The notes beneath the pieces were generated by a model. The model was given only the letters and a program-made list of their open reading frames with translations. It made no database searches and was not told where the DNA came from. Positions 16,818 through 30,795 of a DNA stretch of 64,000 nucleotides are shown here, piece after piece; positions within the stretch are counted from its first letter, which is position 1; each line of letters opens with the position of its first letter. A program made the translations under genes and the position numbers. Source of the DNA: Amarobacillus sp046328225 (GTDB taxonomy: Bacteria > Chloroflexota > Dehalococcoidia > Tepidiformales > Tepidiformaceae); assembly GCA_046328225.1 (NCBI GenBank), contig JAXLWZ010000002.1, positions 62,001 to 126,000 of the forward strand, written 5' to 3'.

Positions 16818-16818
16818 C

Positions 16819-18393
16819 ATGCGCGCTCTGCTCGGCGTCTACGACAAATCCGGCATCGAAGACTTCGCCCGCGGCCTGGCCGACCTCGGCTGGGACCTCA
16901 TCTCCACCGGCGGCACCTTCGCCACCATCCAGGCGGCCGGCATCCCGGTCACGAAGGTCGAGGACGTCACCGGCTTCCCCGAGATGCTCGACGGCCGCGT
17001 GAAGACGCTCCACCCCGGCGTCCACGGCGGCATCCTCGCCCGCCGCGACCTGCCCGCCCACATGTCGGCCATCGCCGAACACGGCATCGCCCCCATCGAC
17101 CTCGTCTGCTGCAATCTCTATCCCTTCGTCGCGACCGTGACGAAGCCCGGCGGCGTGACCTTCGAAGAAGGCATCGAGAACATCGACATCGGCGGCCCGA
17201 CGATGCTGCGCGCCGCCGCCAAGAACCACCAGGATGTCGCCGTCGTCGTCGATCCCGCGGACTACGCGGGCATTCTCGACGCGCTCCGCGCCGGGGGCCT
17301 CGATGCCGCCGCGCGCCGCCGTCTCGCCTGGAAGGCCTACGCCCACACCGCGAGCTACGACAGCGCCGTCAGCGAATGGCTCGCGGGCGTGATTGAGCCG
17401 GGCGCGATGCCGGCCACCGTCACCATCCCCCTCGCGCTCGACCAGTCCCTTCGCTACGGCGAGAACCCGCACCAGGCCGCCGCCTTCTACCTGGACCGCT
17501 CCCTCGGCGAAGTCGGCCGTGGCGGCATCGCGACCGCCGTCCAGCACCACGGCAAGGAGATGTCCTACAACAACTACCTGGACGCCGACGCCGCCTGGAA
17601 CTGCGTGAACGAATTCCCCGGCCCGACCTGCGTCGTCGTGAAGCATACGAACCCGTGCGGCGTCGCCACCCGCGACGACCTGCTCGAAGCCTACCGCCTG
17701 GCCGTGCGCGCCGACGCCACGAGCGCCTTCGGCGGCATCGTCGCCTTCAACCGCGTCGTCGATGAAGCGCTCGCCCGCGAACTGCGCGAGTTCCGCAGCC
17801 CCAACGACGGCGAAACGCGCATGTTCTACGAGATCGTCGTCGCTCCCGGCTATACCGAGGACGGCCTCCGCATCCTCAAAGGGAAGTCGAAGGACCTCCG
17901 CATCCTCGAAGCGCAACCGCGCGCGCGCGGCGGGCGTTCCTACCGCCAGGTGGGCGGCGGCTGGCTGGTGCAGGACGCCGACGACCGCGGCCCCGACGAT
18001 GTCGAGTTCAAGCTCGTGACGAACCAGGACGTGCCAGCCGGCCTCATCGACGACATGAAGTTCGCCTGGCGCTGCGTGAAGCACGTGAAGAGCAACGCCA
18101 TCGTCGTGGCGAAGGACGGGCGCATGCTCGGCATGGGCAGCGGCCAGCCGAACCGCGTGAAGTCGGTGGAGATCGCCATGGAGAAGGCGGGCGCCGAGGC
18201 CGCCGGCGCCGTCCTCGCCAGCGATGCCTTCTTCCCCTTCGCCTGGGGCGATTCCATCGAGAAGGCGTGCCAGGCCGGCATCGGCGCCATCGTCCATCCC
18301 GGCGGCAGCATGCGTGACCAGGACGGCATCGACTGCTGCAACCAGTACCACGTCGCGATGGTGCTCACGGGCACGCGCCACTTCCGACACTGA
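16819..18393 (+). CDS. purH: Bifunctional AICAR transformylase / IMP cyclohydrolase
   Basis: Catalyses the last two steps of de novo purine synthesis: AICAR plus 10-formyl-THF to FAICAR, then cyclisation to IMP. The N-terminal MGS-like cyclohydrolase domain includes STGGTFATIQ and GRVKTLHPGVHGGIL. The C-terminal transformylase domain has SLRYGENPHQAAAFY, KEMSYNNYLDADAAW, the catalytic KHTNPCGVA segment, and KSNAIVVAKDG near the end. Length is 524 residues, as expected. GGAGG at 16807 is the ribosome binding site and lies inside the terminator arm of the upstream ZTP switch, so control at both transcription and translation is plausible. Confidence 0.97.
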   Translation: MRALLGVYDKSGIEDFARGLADLGWDLISTGGTFATIQAAGIPVTKVEDVTGFPEMLDGRVKTLHPGVHGGILARRDLPAHMSAIAEHGIAPIDLVCCNLYPFVATVTKPGGVTFEEGIENIDIGGPTMLRAAAKNHQDVAVVVDPADYAGILDALRAGGLDAAARRRLAWKAYAHTASYDSAVSEWLAGVIEPGAMPATVTIPLALDQSLRYGENPHQAAAFYLDRSLGEVGRGGIATAVQHHGKEMSYNNYLDADAAWNCVNEFPGPTCVVVKHTNPCGVATRDDLLEAYRLAVRADATSAFGGIVAFNRVVDEALARELREFRSPNDGETRMFYEIVVAPGYTEDGLRILKGKSKDLRILEAQPRARGGRSYRQVGGGWLVQDADDRGPDDVEFKLVTNQDVPAGLIDDMKFAWRCVKHVKSNAIVVAKDGRMLGMGSGQPNRVKSVEIAMEKAGAEAAGAVLASDAFFPFAWGDSIEKACQAGIGAIVHPGGSMRDQDGIDCCNQYHVAMVLTGTRHFRH

Positions 18394-18435
18394 GGCGAAG
18401 CAGGCTCGCGACGCCGCGCCGCGTGTGCCCGCCCC

Positions 18436-18780
18436 CTACGTCTTCCGAACGATATCGACCGAGACTTCGATCGCCGGGACCGCACCCCGGTTTTCGAGCC
18501 AGTGGCTGGTGTTCCGGTCCTCGGGCCAGCCGGGGCCGGGGCCATACTCCGTTGCGATGCCATCCCGGTGGTCCGTGATCGTGCCCTCGAGGATGTAGAC
18601 CAGCCCGGGCCGGCCCTGGTGGTCGTGCAGCGGCCCGAAGCCGCTTCCGGGTGCGAAGGTGAACCTGCGCATGCGAAGTTCGTAGCCCGCCATGCCCTCG
18701 ACCTCGGGCGCCAAGTCTATGGTCGCGAGCAGCTCCGCCGTCACCCCTTGCGTTTCGGGGACGGCCTCTTCCTCGTTCAT
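18436..18780 (-). CDS. Cupin-domain protein
   Basis: A single-domain cupin of 114 residues. The metal-binding motif reads PLHDHQGRPGLVYILEGTIT (H-x-H with the glutamate of LEG replacing the usual later position), and the second motif is at SHWLENRG. Cupins of this size often bind a metal or small ligand and may regulate or isomerise; no substrate is evident. It converges on purH, separated by 42 bp. Confidence 0.8.
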   Translation of the reverse strand: MNEEEAVPETQGVTAELLATIDLAPEVEGMAGYELRMRRFTFAPGSGFGPLHDHQGRPGLVYILEGTITDHRDGIATEYGPGPGWPEDRNTSHWLENRGAVPAIEVSVDIVRKT

Positions 18781-18861
18781 GTCATGCTCTCCAATACCGG
18801 GCGGCCGTGGTCATCGGAGTCTCGGCGCACGCAGCATAGCGCCCCGGCCGCGCCGCGGTGT

Positions 18862-19491
18862 CTACCCGGCGCCGTTCGCTTCATCGCGCGGCGAAGGTGC
18901 CGACCGGCGGTGGACCCGCACGTCCAGGCCCATGCGCCACGCCGCCAGCCAGGCCACGTCGTCCCGCTCGAGCCGCAATGACGGCCGCCCGAGCCCGCCG
19001 CCGAGCACCAGGCTCAGCGTGCCGCCGCCGATGGCCAGGTCCGCCGCGCGAACGGCGTCGATGGCGGCGCGCACCGATTCCGCGCTCACCGGCGGGGCCT
19101 CCCCGGGCTCGGCGAGCACACGCAGCACGCGCGATTCGTCCGCGCGCGCGGGGCCGCCGACGAGGATCGCGAATTCGATCGCCGCGCCGTGCCCCGCCGC
19201 TTGCGTTATCAGCTCGGCCGGCAGCGAGGCGCGCGCCGCCGTCCGGTCATCACGCCGGAAGCAGCGCCGCGGCGCCTCCCGGGTCCCGGTGACGCGCGCG
19301 ACCCCGGCCGGGGCATGATGCAGCGCCACCGCCGCGTTCGCGCGCGTCGAGGATTCGAGGAAGGCGGTGAAGGCCGCGCCCGTGTTCGCGCGTGGCAGCC
19401 CCATCCGCGATGTCGTCCCCGGCCAGCCAGGCGCCCTGTACGGGATGTGCGGCCCCGGGGCGATGCCTTCGCCCACCACTTCGAACTCCAC
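18862..19491 (-). CDS. Hypothetical protein (209 aa)
   Basis: Unrecognised. It begins with GTG at 19491 (VEFEVVGEGIAPGPHIPYR), is alanine-rich, and ends in a hydrophilic basic tail. The middle has AAIDAVRAADLAIGGGTLSL and GRPSLRLERDDVAWLAAW, which look like genuine helix and strand segments. It overlaps the tail of the VOC reading frame at 19250-19939 on the same strand. Whether it is a separate gene or the continuation of the VOC gene after an indel cannot be decided, although an in-frame TAG upstream argues for a separate gene. Confidence 0.5.
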   Translation of the reverse strand: MEFEVVGEGIAPGPHIPYRAPGWPGTTSRMGLPRANTGAAFTAFLESSTRANAAVALHHAPAGVARVTGTREAPRRCFRRDDRTAARASLPAELITQAAGHGAAIEFAILVGGPARADESRVLRVLAEPGEAPPVSAESVRAAIDAVRAADLAIGGGTLSLVLGGGLGRPSLRLERDDVAWLAAWRMGLDVRVHRRSAPSPRDEANGAG

Positions 19492-19939
19492 CCGCCGCCG
19501 CCATCCCGGTGCCCGGGGCCAAATGTAGGGCTACCCCCGTTCTCAGGAACTCCACCCAGTTGCCGAAGGGGTCCTCGACCATCGAGATCCGCACCCTCGG
19601 CCGGATTTCGCGCGGCTGCATGGTCACGTTGTAGCCTGCCGCGCCGCATGCCGCCGTGATTTCGTCCAGGTTCGAAACCGAGATCGTGAAGTAGCGGTAC
19701 CCCGTCGCGCCCTGGATGCCCCCGGGCGGCGCCACGGCCGGCGGTTCGCTCCCCGGCACCACCAGCTTGATTAGCGTCGTCCCGCACATCAGCCGCTCCA
19801 TCGTGCCGCCGCCACCCGGCATCGGCGTCGTCGCGACGTGGTTGAAGCCGAGCGTGTCGCGGTAGAACGCCAGCGCCTTCGCGCCGTCGAGTACCACGAT
19901 GCCCAGGTCGATCGAGTCCTTGGTCAGCTGTACACCCAT
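19250..19939 (-). CDS. VOC (glyoxalase/bleomycin resistance) protein with a run-on tail
   Basis: Residues 1-137 form a normal VOC domain: DLGIVVLDGAKALAFYRDTL at the N-terminus and MVEDPFGNWVEFLRTG at the end. The frame then continues about 90 residues in a proline/arginine-rich sequence that overlaps another gene, which is unlikely to be real. Right after WVEFLRT the DNA has a G5 tract (about 19533-19537); one G fewer would give an immediate TAG stop at the usual family length. The real gene is therefore probably about 19530-19939. A TATACT hexamer lies 8 nt before the ATG. Metal-dependent lyase, dioxygenase or binding function cannot be told apart. Confidence 0.7.
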   Translation of the reverse strand: MGVQLTKDSIDLGIVVLDGAKALAFYRDTLGFNHVATTPMPGGGGTMERLMCGTTLIKLVVPGSEPPAVAPPGGIQGATGYRYFTISVSNLDEITAACGAAGYNVTMQPREIRPRVRISMVEDPFGNWVEFLRTGVALHLAPGTGMAAAGGVRSGGRRHRPGAAHPVQGAWLAGDDIADGAATREHGRGLHRLPRILDARERGGGAASCPGRGRARHRDPGGAAALLPA

Positions 19940-19947
19940 GGCCGCGG

Positions 19948-19953
19948 AGTATA
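19948..19953 (-). promoter_or_regulatory. -10 hexamer of the leaderless VOC gene
   Basis: TATACT on the reverse strand, 8 nt before the ATG at 19939, with no Shine-Dalgarno. Confidence 0.5.
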
Positions 19954-19977
19954 CGGCCCGCCGCCACCCGCAACCGC

Positions 19978-19983
19978 TATCCT
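19978..19983 (+). promoter_or_regulatory. -10 hexamer of the leaderless DinB gene
   Basis: TATCCT, 6 nt before the ATG at 19990, with no Shine-Dalgarno. It is back to back with the VOC promoter at 19948. Confidence 0.45.
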
Positions 19984-19989
19984 GCGACG

Positions 19990-20454
19990 ATGCCGACCGT
20001 GACCGAACTCCTCCGCTGGGACCGCTGGGCGAACCGCCAGGTGCTCGAAACGCTCGAACGCTCCGCCGGCGAACCGCCCCTCGCCCTCGCCGCCTTCCAG
20101 CACGTCCTCGAGACCGAGGCCACCTGGCTCGGCCGCTTCGGCGGCGACCCGCGCGCCTTCGTCCCCGGGTGGCAGGGCGCGACCCTCGAACGCACCCGCG
20201 AACTGCAGGGCACGGCGAACGACGGCCTCGCGCGGCTCATCCACGAGGCCAACCCCGAGTGGCTCGCGGGCACCTTCGACTACGAAAACTCGCGCGGCCA
20301 GCCGTTCCGGGACGTTCGCGAGATGACGCTCATGCACATGCTGATGCACTCAAGCCAGTACCGCGGCGAGGCGGCCGGCTTCCTCAACGCCGCCGGCCAC
20401 CGCGTGCGTGACCTCGATTTCGGCTACTGGCTGCGCGAAGGCTCCCCGGACTGA
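19990..20454 (+). CDS. DinB-family protein
   Basis: Four-helix-bundle protein of 154 residues from the DinB/YfiT superfamily. The three metal-binding histidines fit the family pattern: AFQHVLETEATWL in helix 2 and MLMHSSQYRGEA in helix 4. LLRWDRWANRQVLETL is the standard first helix. DinB proteins bind a divalent metal, and many act as thiol-dependent S-transferases; the actual substrate here is unknown. The start fits a leaderless promoter. The end overlaps the convergent thioesterase gene by 31 bp. Confidence 0.85.
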   Translation: MPTVTELLRWDRWANRQVLETLERSAGEPPLALAAFQHVLETEATWLGRFGGDPRAFVPGWQGATLERTRELQGTANDGLARLIHEANPEWLAGTFDYENSRGQPFRDVREMTLMHMLMHSSQYRGEAAGFLNAAGHRVRDLDFGYWLREGSPD

Positions 20455-20858
20455 CCCGTGCCTTCGCCCTCGTCCTCGGCTTGCCGCCTGCGCCGCGCGA
20501 GCCCGTTCTGGCTTCCGCGCGCGATGAGCCGGCCGTGGTCGTCGCGCACCTCGGCCTCGCAATAGAGGATGGTGCGGCCCGCGCGCACGACCTCGCCCGT
20601 CACGATGAGGTGGCCCTCCGTGGCCGGCCGGAAGATGTTGTACTGGAGCTGCGCCGTCGCGATGCCGTTCGCCGCGACCGCCATCGCGCAGTCCATCATC
20701 GCGCCATAGACGCCACCCTGGAGCTGCGCGACGCCGTTGAAGAACTCCGGCTGCACCGGGTAGCGCACGACCGCGCGGCCCTCGCCGCGTTCGATCACTT
20801 CCGCCTTCAGCGTGCGAAAGATCGGCGTCGCCATGAACCGTTCGACGATCTCGTCCAC
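20424..20858 (-). CDS. PaaI-type hotdog-fold thioesterase
   Basis: Hotdog-fold acyl-CoA thioesterase of about 144 residues. The central signature VQPEFFNGVAQLQGGVYGAM is followed by a small-residue helix, with N-x-x-x-x-x-QGG in the usual place of the catalytic region. The last strand is LIVTGEVVRAGRTILYCEAEV. The GTG at 20858 is chosen because VDEIVERF begins the natural first helix; ATG at 20834 is an alternative. The C-terminal ~20 residues are hydrophilic and overlap the DinB gene from the opposite strand. Confidence 0.8.
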   Translation of the reverse strand: MDEIVERFMATPIFRTLKAEVIERGEGRAVVRYPVQPEFFNGVAQLQGGVYGAMMDCAMAVAANGIATAQLQYNIFRPATEGHLIVTGEVVRAGRTILYCEAEVRDDHGRLIARGSQNGLARRRRQAEDEGEGTGQSGEPSRSQ

Positions 20859-20884
20859 CGTCGCGAGGCTACCGGCCCGGGGAG

Positions 20885-22465
20885 CTACGGGGTATCGCCC
20901 GCCAGCGCCGCCGCTGCGCCCGCCTTCGCGCCGTCCAGCGCGCGCAGCGTGAAGGCGAATTCGCTGCCGCCGCCATCGCGCGGGCGTGCGCCGATCGCCC
21001 CCCCGAGGGCCGCGACCAGCCGCTTGCACACCGTCAGACCGAGCCCCGCGCCCGATGCCTGGAACTGCGTGCGGTCCAGCCGGGTGAACGGCTCGAAGAT
21101 GCGCGTCGCCTCCTCCTCGGTGATGCCGCTGCCACGGTCGAGCACGGCGACCCGCACCGCATCGGGCCCCTGCGTGGCCACCAGCTCGATCGGGCTCCCC
21201 TTGCTCCCGTACTTCATGGCGTTCGAAAGCAGGTTCGAGACGATCTGCGTGACATACGTCGGGTTCGCTTCCACCGGCGGCAGCGCCGGGTCCACGTCGA
21301 GGCGGATGTCCGCGCCTTCGTACGCCGTGCCGAACTGCTCGACGATCGCCGGCAGGAGCCGCTGCACGAGCACCGGCTCGCTCTCGACGTCGTGCCCGGT
21401 CTCCAGGTGCGAAAGCAGGAGCATGCTTTCCACCATCGAATGCAGCCGGCGCGCGTTCGCCGTCATGTCCCGCAGCGATTCCTCGACCACCTCCGGCGGC
21501 AGCGAACGGAATCGCGCGCCCAGCGCCTGCGCATTCCCCAGGATCATCGTCAGCGGCGTGCGCAACTCGTGCGAAACCAGCCCCAGGAACTCGTCCTTGA
21601 TCGCGTTCGCCTCGCGCAGCTGGTAGAGCTCGGCGCGCGCCTGCTCGGCCTGCCGTTCGCCCGTGATGTCGCGCGCGATGAACACGTACCCGCCGCCCTC
21701 GCGCTTGCTGATGGTGATGCGCGCGACGAAGCTGCCGCCCGCGAACCGCGACTGCCAGAATTCGCCCTCCGCGCGGCCCGAACGGTCGACGTGCTTGAGC
21801 AGCGCGCCGGGGAGGTTCGTCCGGGTTTCCTCATCGAAGAGCACGCTGAAGTGGCGGCCGGCCATGGATTCGTGGGCATGCCCGTACATCCGCCGCGCAC
21901 CTTCGTTCCAGACGACCACGGCGCCAGCTTCGTCCAGGGCTGCGATGGCGTGCTCCGTCGCCCCCTGCAGCACGCTCGTGAGGAACATCTCCGCCCGCGC
22001 CAGCTCCGCCGCCTGAGACCGGATCTCGGCCGTCTTGCGGTACAGGTCCACGAAGACGCCGACCTTGAAGCGAAGCACATCCGGCTCCAGCGGCCGCAAC
22101 AGGTAGTCCACCGCGCCCAGCGAATAGCCCCGTGAGATCGCGAACTCGCCGCGCACCGCCGCCGTGATGAACAGGATGGGCGTGTCCCGCGTCTGCTCGC
22201 GCTGGCGAATCAGCTCCGCCGTCTCGAAGCCGTCCATCCCCGGCATATGCACATCGAGGATGATGAGGGCGAAATCGCCGTGCAGGAGGTGGCGCAGCGC
22301 CTCCTCCCCCGAGTTCGCGCACACGAGCTCGCGGTCCTCGCCCTCGAGGATGGCCTGCATCGCGATCAGGTTCTTGGGCTCGTCATCGACGATGAGGACG
22401 CGCGGCGGCGGCGCCGTGGTCACCGGCGAGGGCGCCGCCATCCGCAGCGAGAGGTCTCGCACCAT
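20885..22465 (-). CDS. Hybrid sensor kinase with N-terminal receiver, PAS and kinase core
   Basis: A 526-residue soluble protein. An N-terminal receiver (about residues 22-135: RVLIVDDEPKNLIAM, then LIILDVHMPGMDG with the phosphoacceptor aspartate) is followed by a PAS domain (about 160-285). Then come HisKA (LGLVSHELRTPLTM, phosphohistidine near residue 298) and HATPase_c (NLLSNAMKYGSKGS, LDRGSGI, GAGLGLTVCKRL). There is no membrane segment. The start lies 8 nt after the stop of the giant kinase at 22474, so both are probably one operon, and its receiver is a plausible target of that kinase. Confidence 0.92.
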   Translation of the reverse strand: MVRDLSLRMAAPSPVTTAPPPRVLIVDDEPKNLIAMQAILEGEDRELVCANSGEEALRHLLHGDFALIILDVHMPGMDGFETAELIRQREQTRDTPILFITAAVRGEFAISRGYSLGAVDYLLRPLEPDVLRFKVGVFVDLYRKTAEIRSQAAELARAEMFLTSVLQGATEHAIAALDEAGAVVVWNEGARRMYGHAHESMAGRHFSVLFDEETRTNLPGALLKHVDRSGRAEGEFWQSRFAGGSFVARITISKREGGGYVFIARDITGERQAEQARAELYQLREANAIKDEFLGLVSHELRTPLTMILGNAQALGARFRSLPPEVVEESLRDMTANARRLHSMVESMLLLSHLETGHDVESEPVLVQRLLPAIVEQFGTAYEGADIRLDVDPALPPVEANPTYVTQIVSNLLSNAMKYGSKGSPIELVATQGPDAVRVAVLDRGSGITEEEATRIFEPFTRLDRTQFQASGAGLGLTVCKRLVAALGGAIGARPRDGGGSEFAFTLRALDGAKAGAAAALAGDTP

Positions 22466-22473
22466 CCCCGGCA

Positions 22474-28779
<6,306 letters not shown>

Positions 28780-29031
28780 GGCTCTCTCCGCGAATGAGAG
28801 GCCCCGCGCCGCGGATTACACCACGGCATCAGGCGCGCGCGGACGCGCTACGCACCTCTCGCATGAACAGCCAACCTAACAACTCCGGTGCCATCGCCCG
28901 AGAGGCGGAATCCCCCGTGGCATTTCAGCTTTATCGCAATCACGGGCAGTGCCGTTGCCAGATGTAACACCCGCCGGCCAACCGTTGCCGCCGCAATATC
29001 CCATTCGCGAACCATCGGTGCCCATTTGGGC
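28780..29031. other. Leader/promoter region of the giant kinase
   Basis: A 252-bp gap on the reverse strand before the kinase start. It holds a TGTAAT hexamer near 28811 and an inverted repeat CCCGTG/CACGGG near 28915-28949 separated by about 21 nt. GGAGAG precedes the ATG at 28779. No riboswitch class is recognised. Confidence 0.35.
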
Positions 29032-29604
29032 CTACGGCGTGCATTCCCGCGGCCGCGATAGGCCCGCGGTATTCCGCTCCGTGCATACCCGTTTGGCGAT
29101 ATTCACGGTCAGTCGGCCCTGCTCGTCGATGTCCACGGGGTGGCGGTCGAGGTTCGGGCCGTCGGCATCGAGCCGCACGCCCGCGGCGTCGTACACGGCG
29201 TTATTGCAGGCCTCCCGGAAGATGAACGTCGAACCCGCCGCCGCCGGGCTCATGCGGCCCGCGTACTGCTGCACCAGCGCCGCCCGCGCCGGGTCCGCGG
29301 CGGCGAGCGGCTGCACCCGGCAGCGCCGGCCCTGATTCGCGCGGTTCGCCGCGTCCAGGTCGTCGAGCGCCAGGTACTCCGTCTCCGTCAGCCGCACCAC
29401 GAACAGGTTCCGCGCCGGCACGAACTCGATCGAGCCCACCGCATAGGCGCGCGCGTCGTCGAGCGCGACCGTCGTGCTGCCCGAGGAGAGCCACGCCACG
29501 AGCACGATCGCGAGCCCGATGATGCCCGCGCCGATCGCCGCCATCAGGAAGCAGCCCAGCGCCACCGGCTGCCGCATCGTGCCCACGGGGCGAACCTCGT
29601 TCAC
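29032..29604 (-). CDS. Membrane-anchored Rieske-like protein lacking cluster ligands
   Basis: A 190-residue protein with one N-terminal transmembrane helix (about residues 18-38, LMAAIGAGIIGLAIVLVAWL) and an external domain. The domain has the Rieske strand order: RNLFVVRLTETEYLALDDLD, then GSTFIFREACNNAVYDAAGV, then GPNLDRHPVDIDEQGRLTVN. The two C-x-H and C-x-x-H ligand pairs of a real Rieske cluster are absent; only isolated cysteines remain (RRCRV, EACNN, RVCTE). It therefore probably cannot hold a [2Fe-2S] cluster. GTG at 29604 is preceded at 6 nt by a TACGGT hexamer, suggesting leaderless initiation. The Rieske reading is inferred from pattern only. Confidence 0.6.
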   Translation of the reverse strand: MNEVRPVGTMRQPVALGCFLMAAIGAGIIGLAIVLVAWLSSGSTTVALDDARAYAVGSIEFVPARNLFVVRLTETEYLALDDLDAANRANQGRRCRVQPLAAADPARAALVQQYAGRMSPAAAGSTFIFREACNNAVYDAAGVRLDADGPNLDRHPVDIDEQGRLTVNIAKRVCTERNTAGLSRPRECTP

Positions 29605-29610
29605 GCGCTC

Positions 29611-29616
29611 ACCGTA
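29611..29616 (-). promoter_or_regulatory. -10 hexamer of a leaderless gene
   Basis: TACGGT on the reverse strand, 6 nt before the GTG at 29604. Confidence 0.4.
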
Positions 29617-29665
29617 CCCGCGCGCGCGGCCACCGGCCACCGTCGCCTTCCACGGGCCGCGCGCG

Positions 29666-29671
29666 CATACT
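29666..29671 (+). promoter_or_regulatory. -10 hexamer of the leaderless crotonase gene
   Basis: CATACT, 6 nt before the GTG at 29678, with no Shine-Dalgarno; it is divergent from the promoter at 29611. Confidence 0.4.
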
Positions 29672-29677
29672 CACCCC

Positions 29678-30310
29678 GTGTCCGTGCTCTTCGACCTCGA
29701 TGCCCGCGGCGTCGCGACCATCACCCTCGCCCGCCCGGAGCGCCTGAACGCCATCAACATGGCCATGCGCGACCTGCTCTGGACCTACTTCGAGACCTGC
29801 CGCGACCTCCCCGACGTGCGGGTCATCGTCTTTCGCGGCGAAGGCCCCGCCTTTAGCGCCGGCGCCGACATCTCCGAGTTCGGCACCGCGCCGTCGGTCA
29901 TCGCCTCCCGCCGGGCCCGCCACGAACGCGACCTCTGGTGGGAGCTCATCACCCATCGCTGCGTGACCATCGCGCGCATGCACGGCTTCTGCTACGGGGC
30001 CGGGCTCGAACTGCCCCTCTGCTGCGACTACCGCATCGCCGCCGGGAGCACGCGCTTCGCCCTGCCCGAGGTCTCGCTCGGCTATATCCCCAGCGCCGGC
30101 GCGACGCAGACACTTCCCCGGCTCGTGCCGCCCGGCGTCGCCGCCCACATGATCCTCACGGGCGAACCGATCGATGCCGAAGCCGCCGTGCGCTGGGGGC
30201 TCGTGACGCGCGCCGTGCCCGACTCCGAGCTCGATGGCGCTGTCGCCGCGCTGGTGGACGAAGTGCTCGCCGGGAAGGCGCCGCCGCCCGCCCGGCCCCG
30301 CGTCCGCTAA
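29678..30310 (+). CDS. Enoyl-CoA hydratase/isomerase family protein
   Basis: Crotonase-fold enzyme acting on an acyl-CoA. Signatures are RPERLNAINMAM, the oxyanion-hole segment FSAGADISEF, GFCYGAGLELPLCCDYRIAA, and ALPEVSLGYIPSAGATQTLP with the conserved glutamate of PEV. At 210 residues it is shorter than the usual ~255; it lacks most of the C-terminal helical region that helps trimerise and cover the active site. GTG at 29678 follows a CATACT hexamer by 6 nt. It may be a hydratase, isomerase or lyase; the reaction cannot be read. Its stop overlaps the stop of the convergent holin-like gene. Confidence 0.88.
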   Translation: MSVLFDLDARGVATITLARPERLNAINMAMRDLLWTYFETCRDLPDVRVIVFRGEGPAFSAGADISEFGTAPSVIASRRARHERDLWWELITHRCVTIARMHGFCYGAGLELPLCCDYRIAAGSTRFALPEVSLGYIPSAGATQTLPRLVPPGVAAHMILTGEPIDAEAAVRWGLVTRAVPDSELDGAVAALVDEVLAGKAPPPARPRVR

Positions 30311-30756
30311 CGCGCGAGGTCTCGCGCGATCCGCTTCGGGTTCACCACCAGCCCGATGAGCCACGACACGACGGAGATGATGAGCGCGCCGAAGAAGGCC
30401 GCCCAGAAGCCATCGATGGCGAAGTGGATGCTTTCGAACTTGCCCGCGATCCAGGCCGTGAGCCCGAGCATCGCCGCGTTCAGCACCAGGTAGAACACCC
30501 CGAGCGTGACCACCGTGATCGGCAGCGAAACCCAGAACAGCAGCGGCTTCAGCATCGCGTTCAGCAGCCCGAGGATGAGCGCCACGAGCAGCGTGCTCCA
30601 CCAGCCCTCCAGCGCGATGCCATCGACGATCGAGGCCGCCACCCAGACCGCCGCCGCTGTGATCAGCCAGCGGATGAGGAACGCCACCAGCCGCTCGCCG
30701 CGGCCCGGCCGGCGAGGGTCCCACCCCCGCGCGAAGACGAACGTACGCTGTTGCAT
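30307..30756 (-). CDS. Phage-holin-4-like family membrane protein (PF04020 type)
   Basis: A 149-residue protein with four hydrophobic segments, including LVAFLIRWLITAAAVWVAAS, TLLVALILGLLNAMLKPLLF, and LPITVVTLGVFYLVLNAAML. The GLLNAMLKPLLFWVSLPITV stretch is the hallmark of the family, which is widespread on bacterial chromosomes and unrelated to lysis in most cases. There are no phage genes nearby. ATG at 30756 is the likely start. Function is unknown. Confidence 0.85.
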   Translation of the reverse strand: MQQRTFVFARGWDPRRPGRGERLVAFLIRWLITAAAVWVAASIVDGIALEGWWSTLLVALILGLLNAMLKPLLFWVSLPITVVTLGVFYLVLNAAMLGLTAWIAGKFESIHFAIDGFWAAFFGALIISVVSWLIGLVVNPKRIARDLAR

Positions 30757-30795
30757 GCTTCCATTGTGGCACGCACCCGGCGCCGCCACCGTGAC

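Noticed and set aside
30307..30756. Prophage remnant suggested by a holin-family protein
   Set aside because: The PF04020-type family is common on chromosomes and no other phage gene is nearby.
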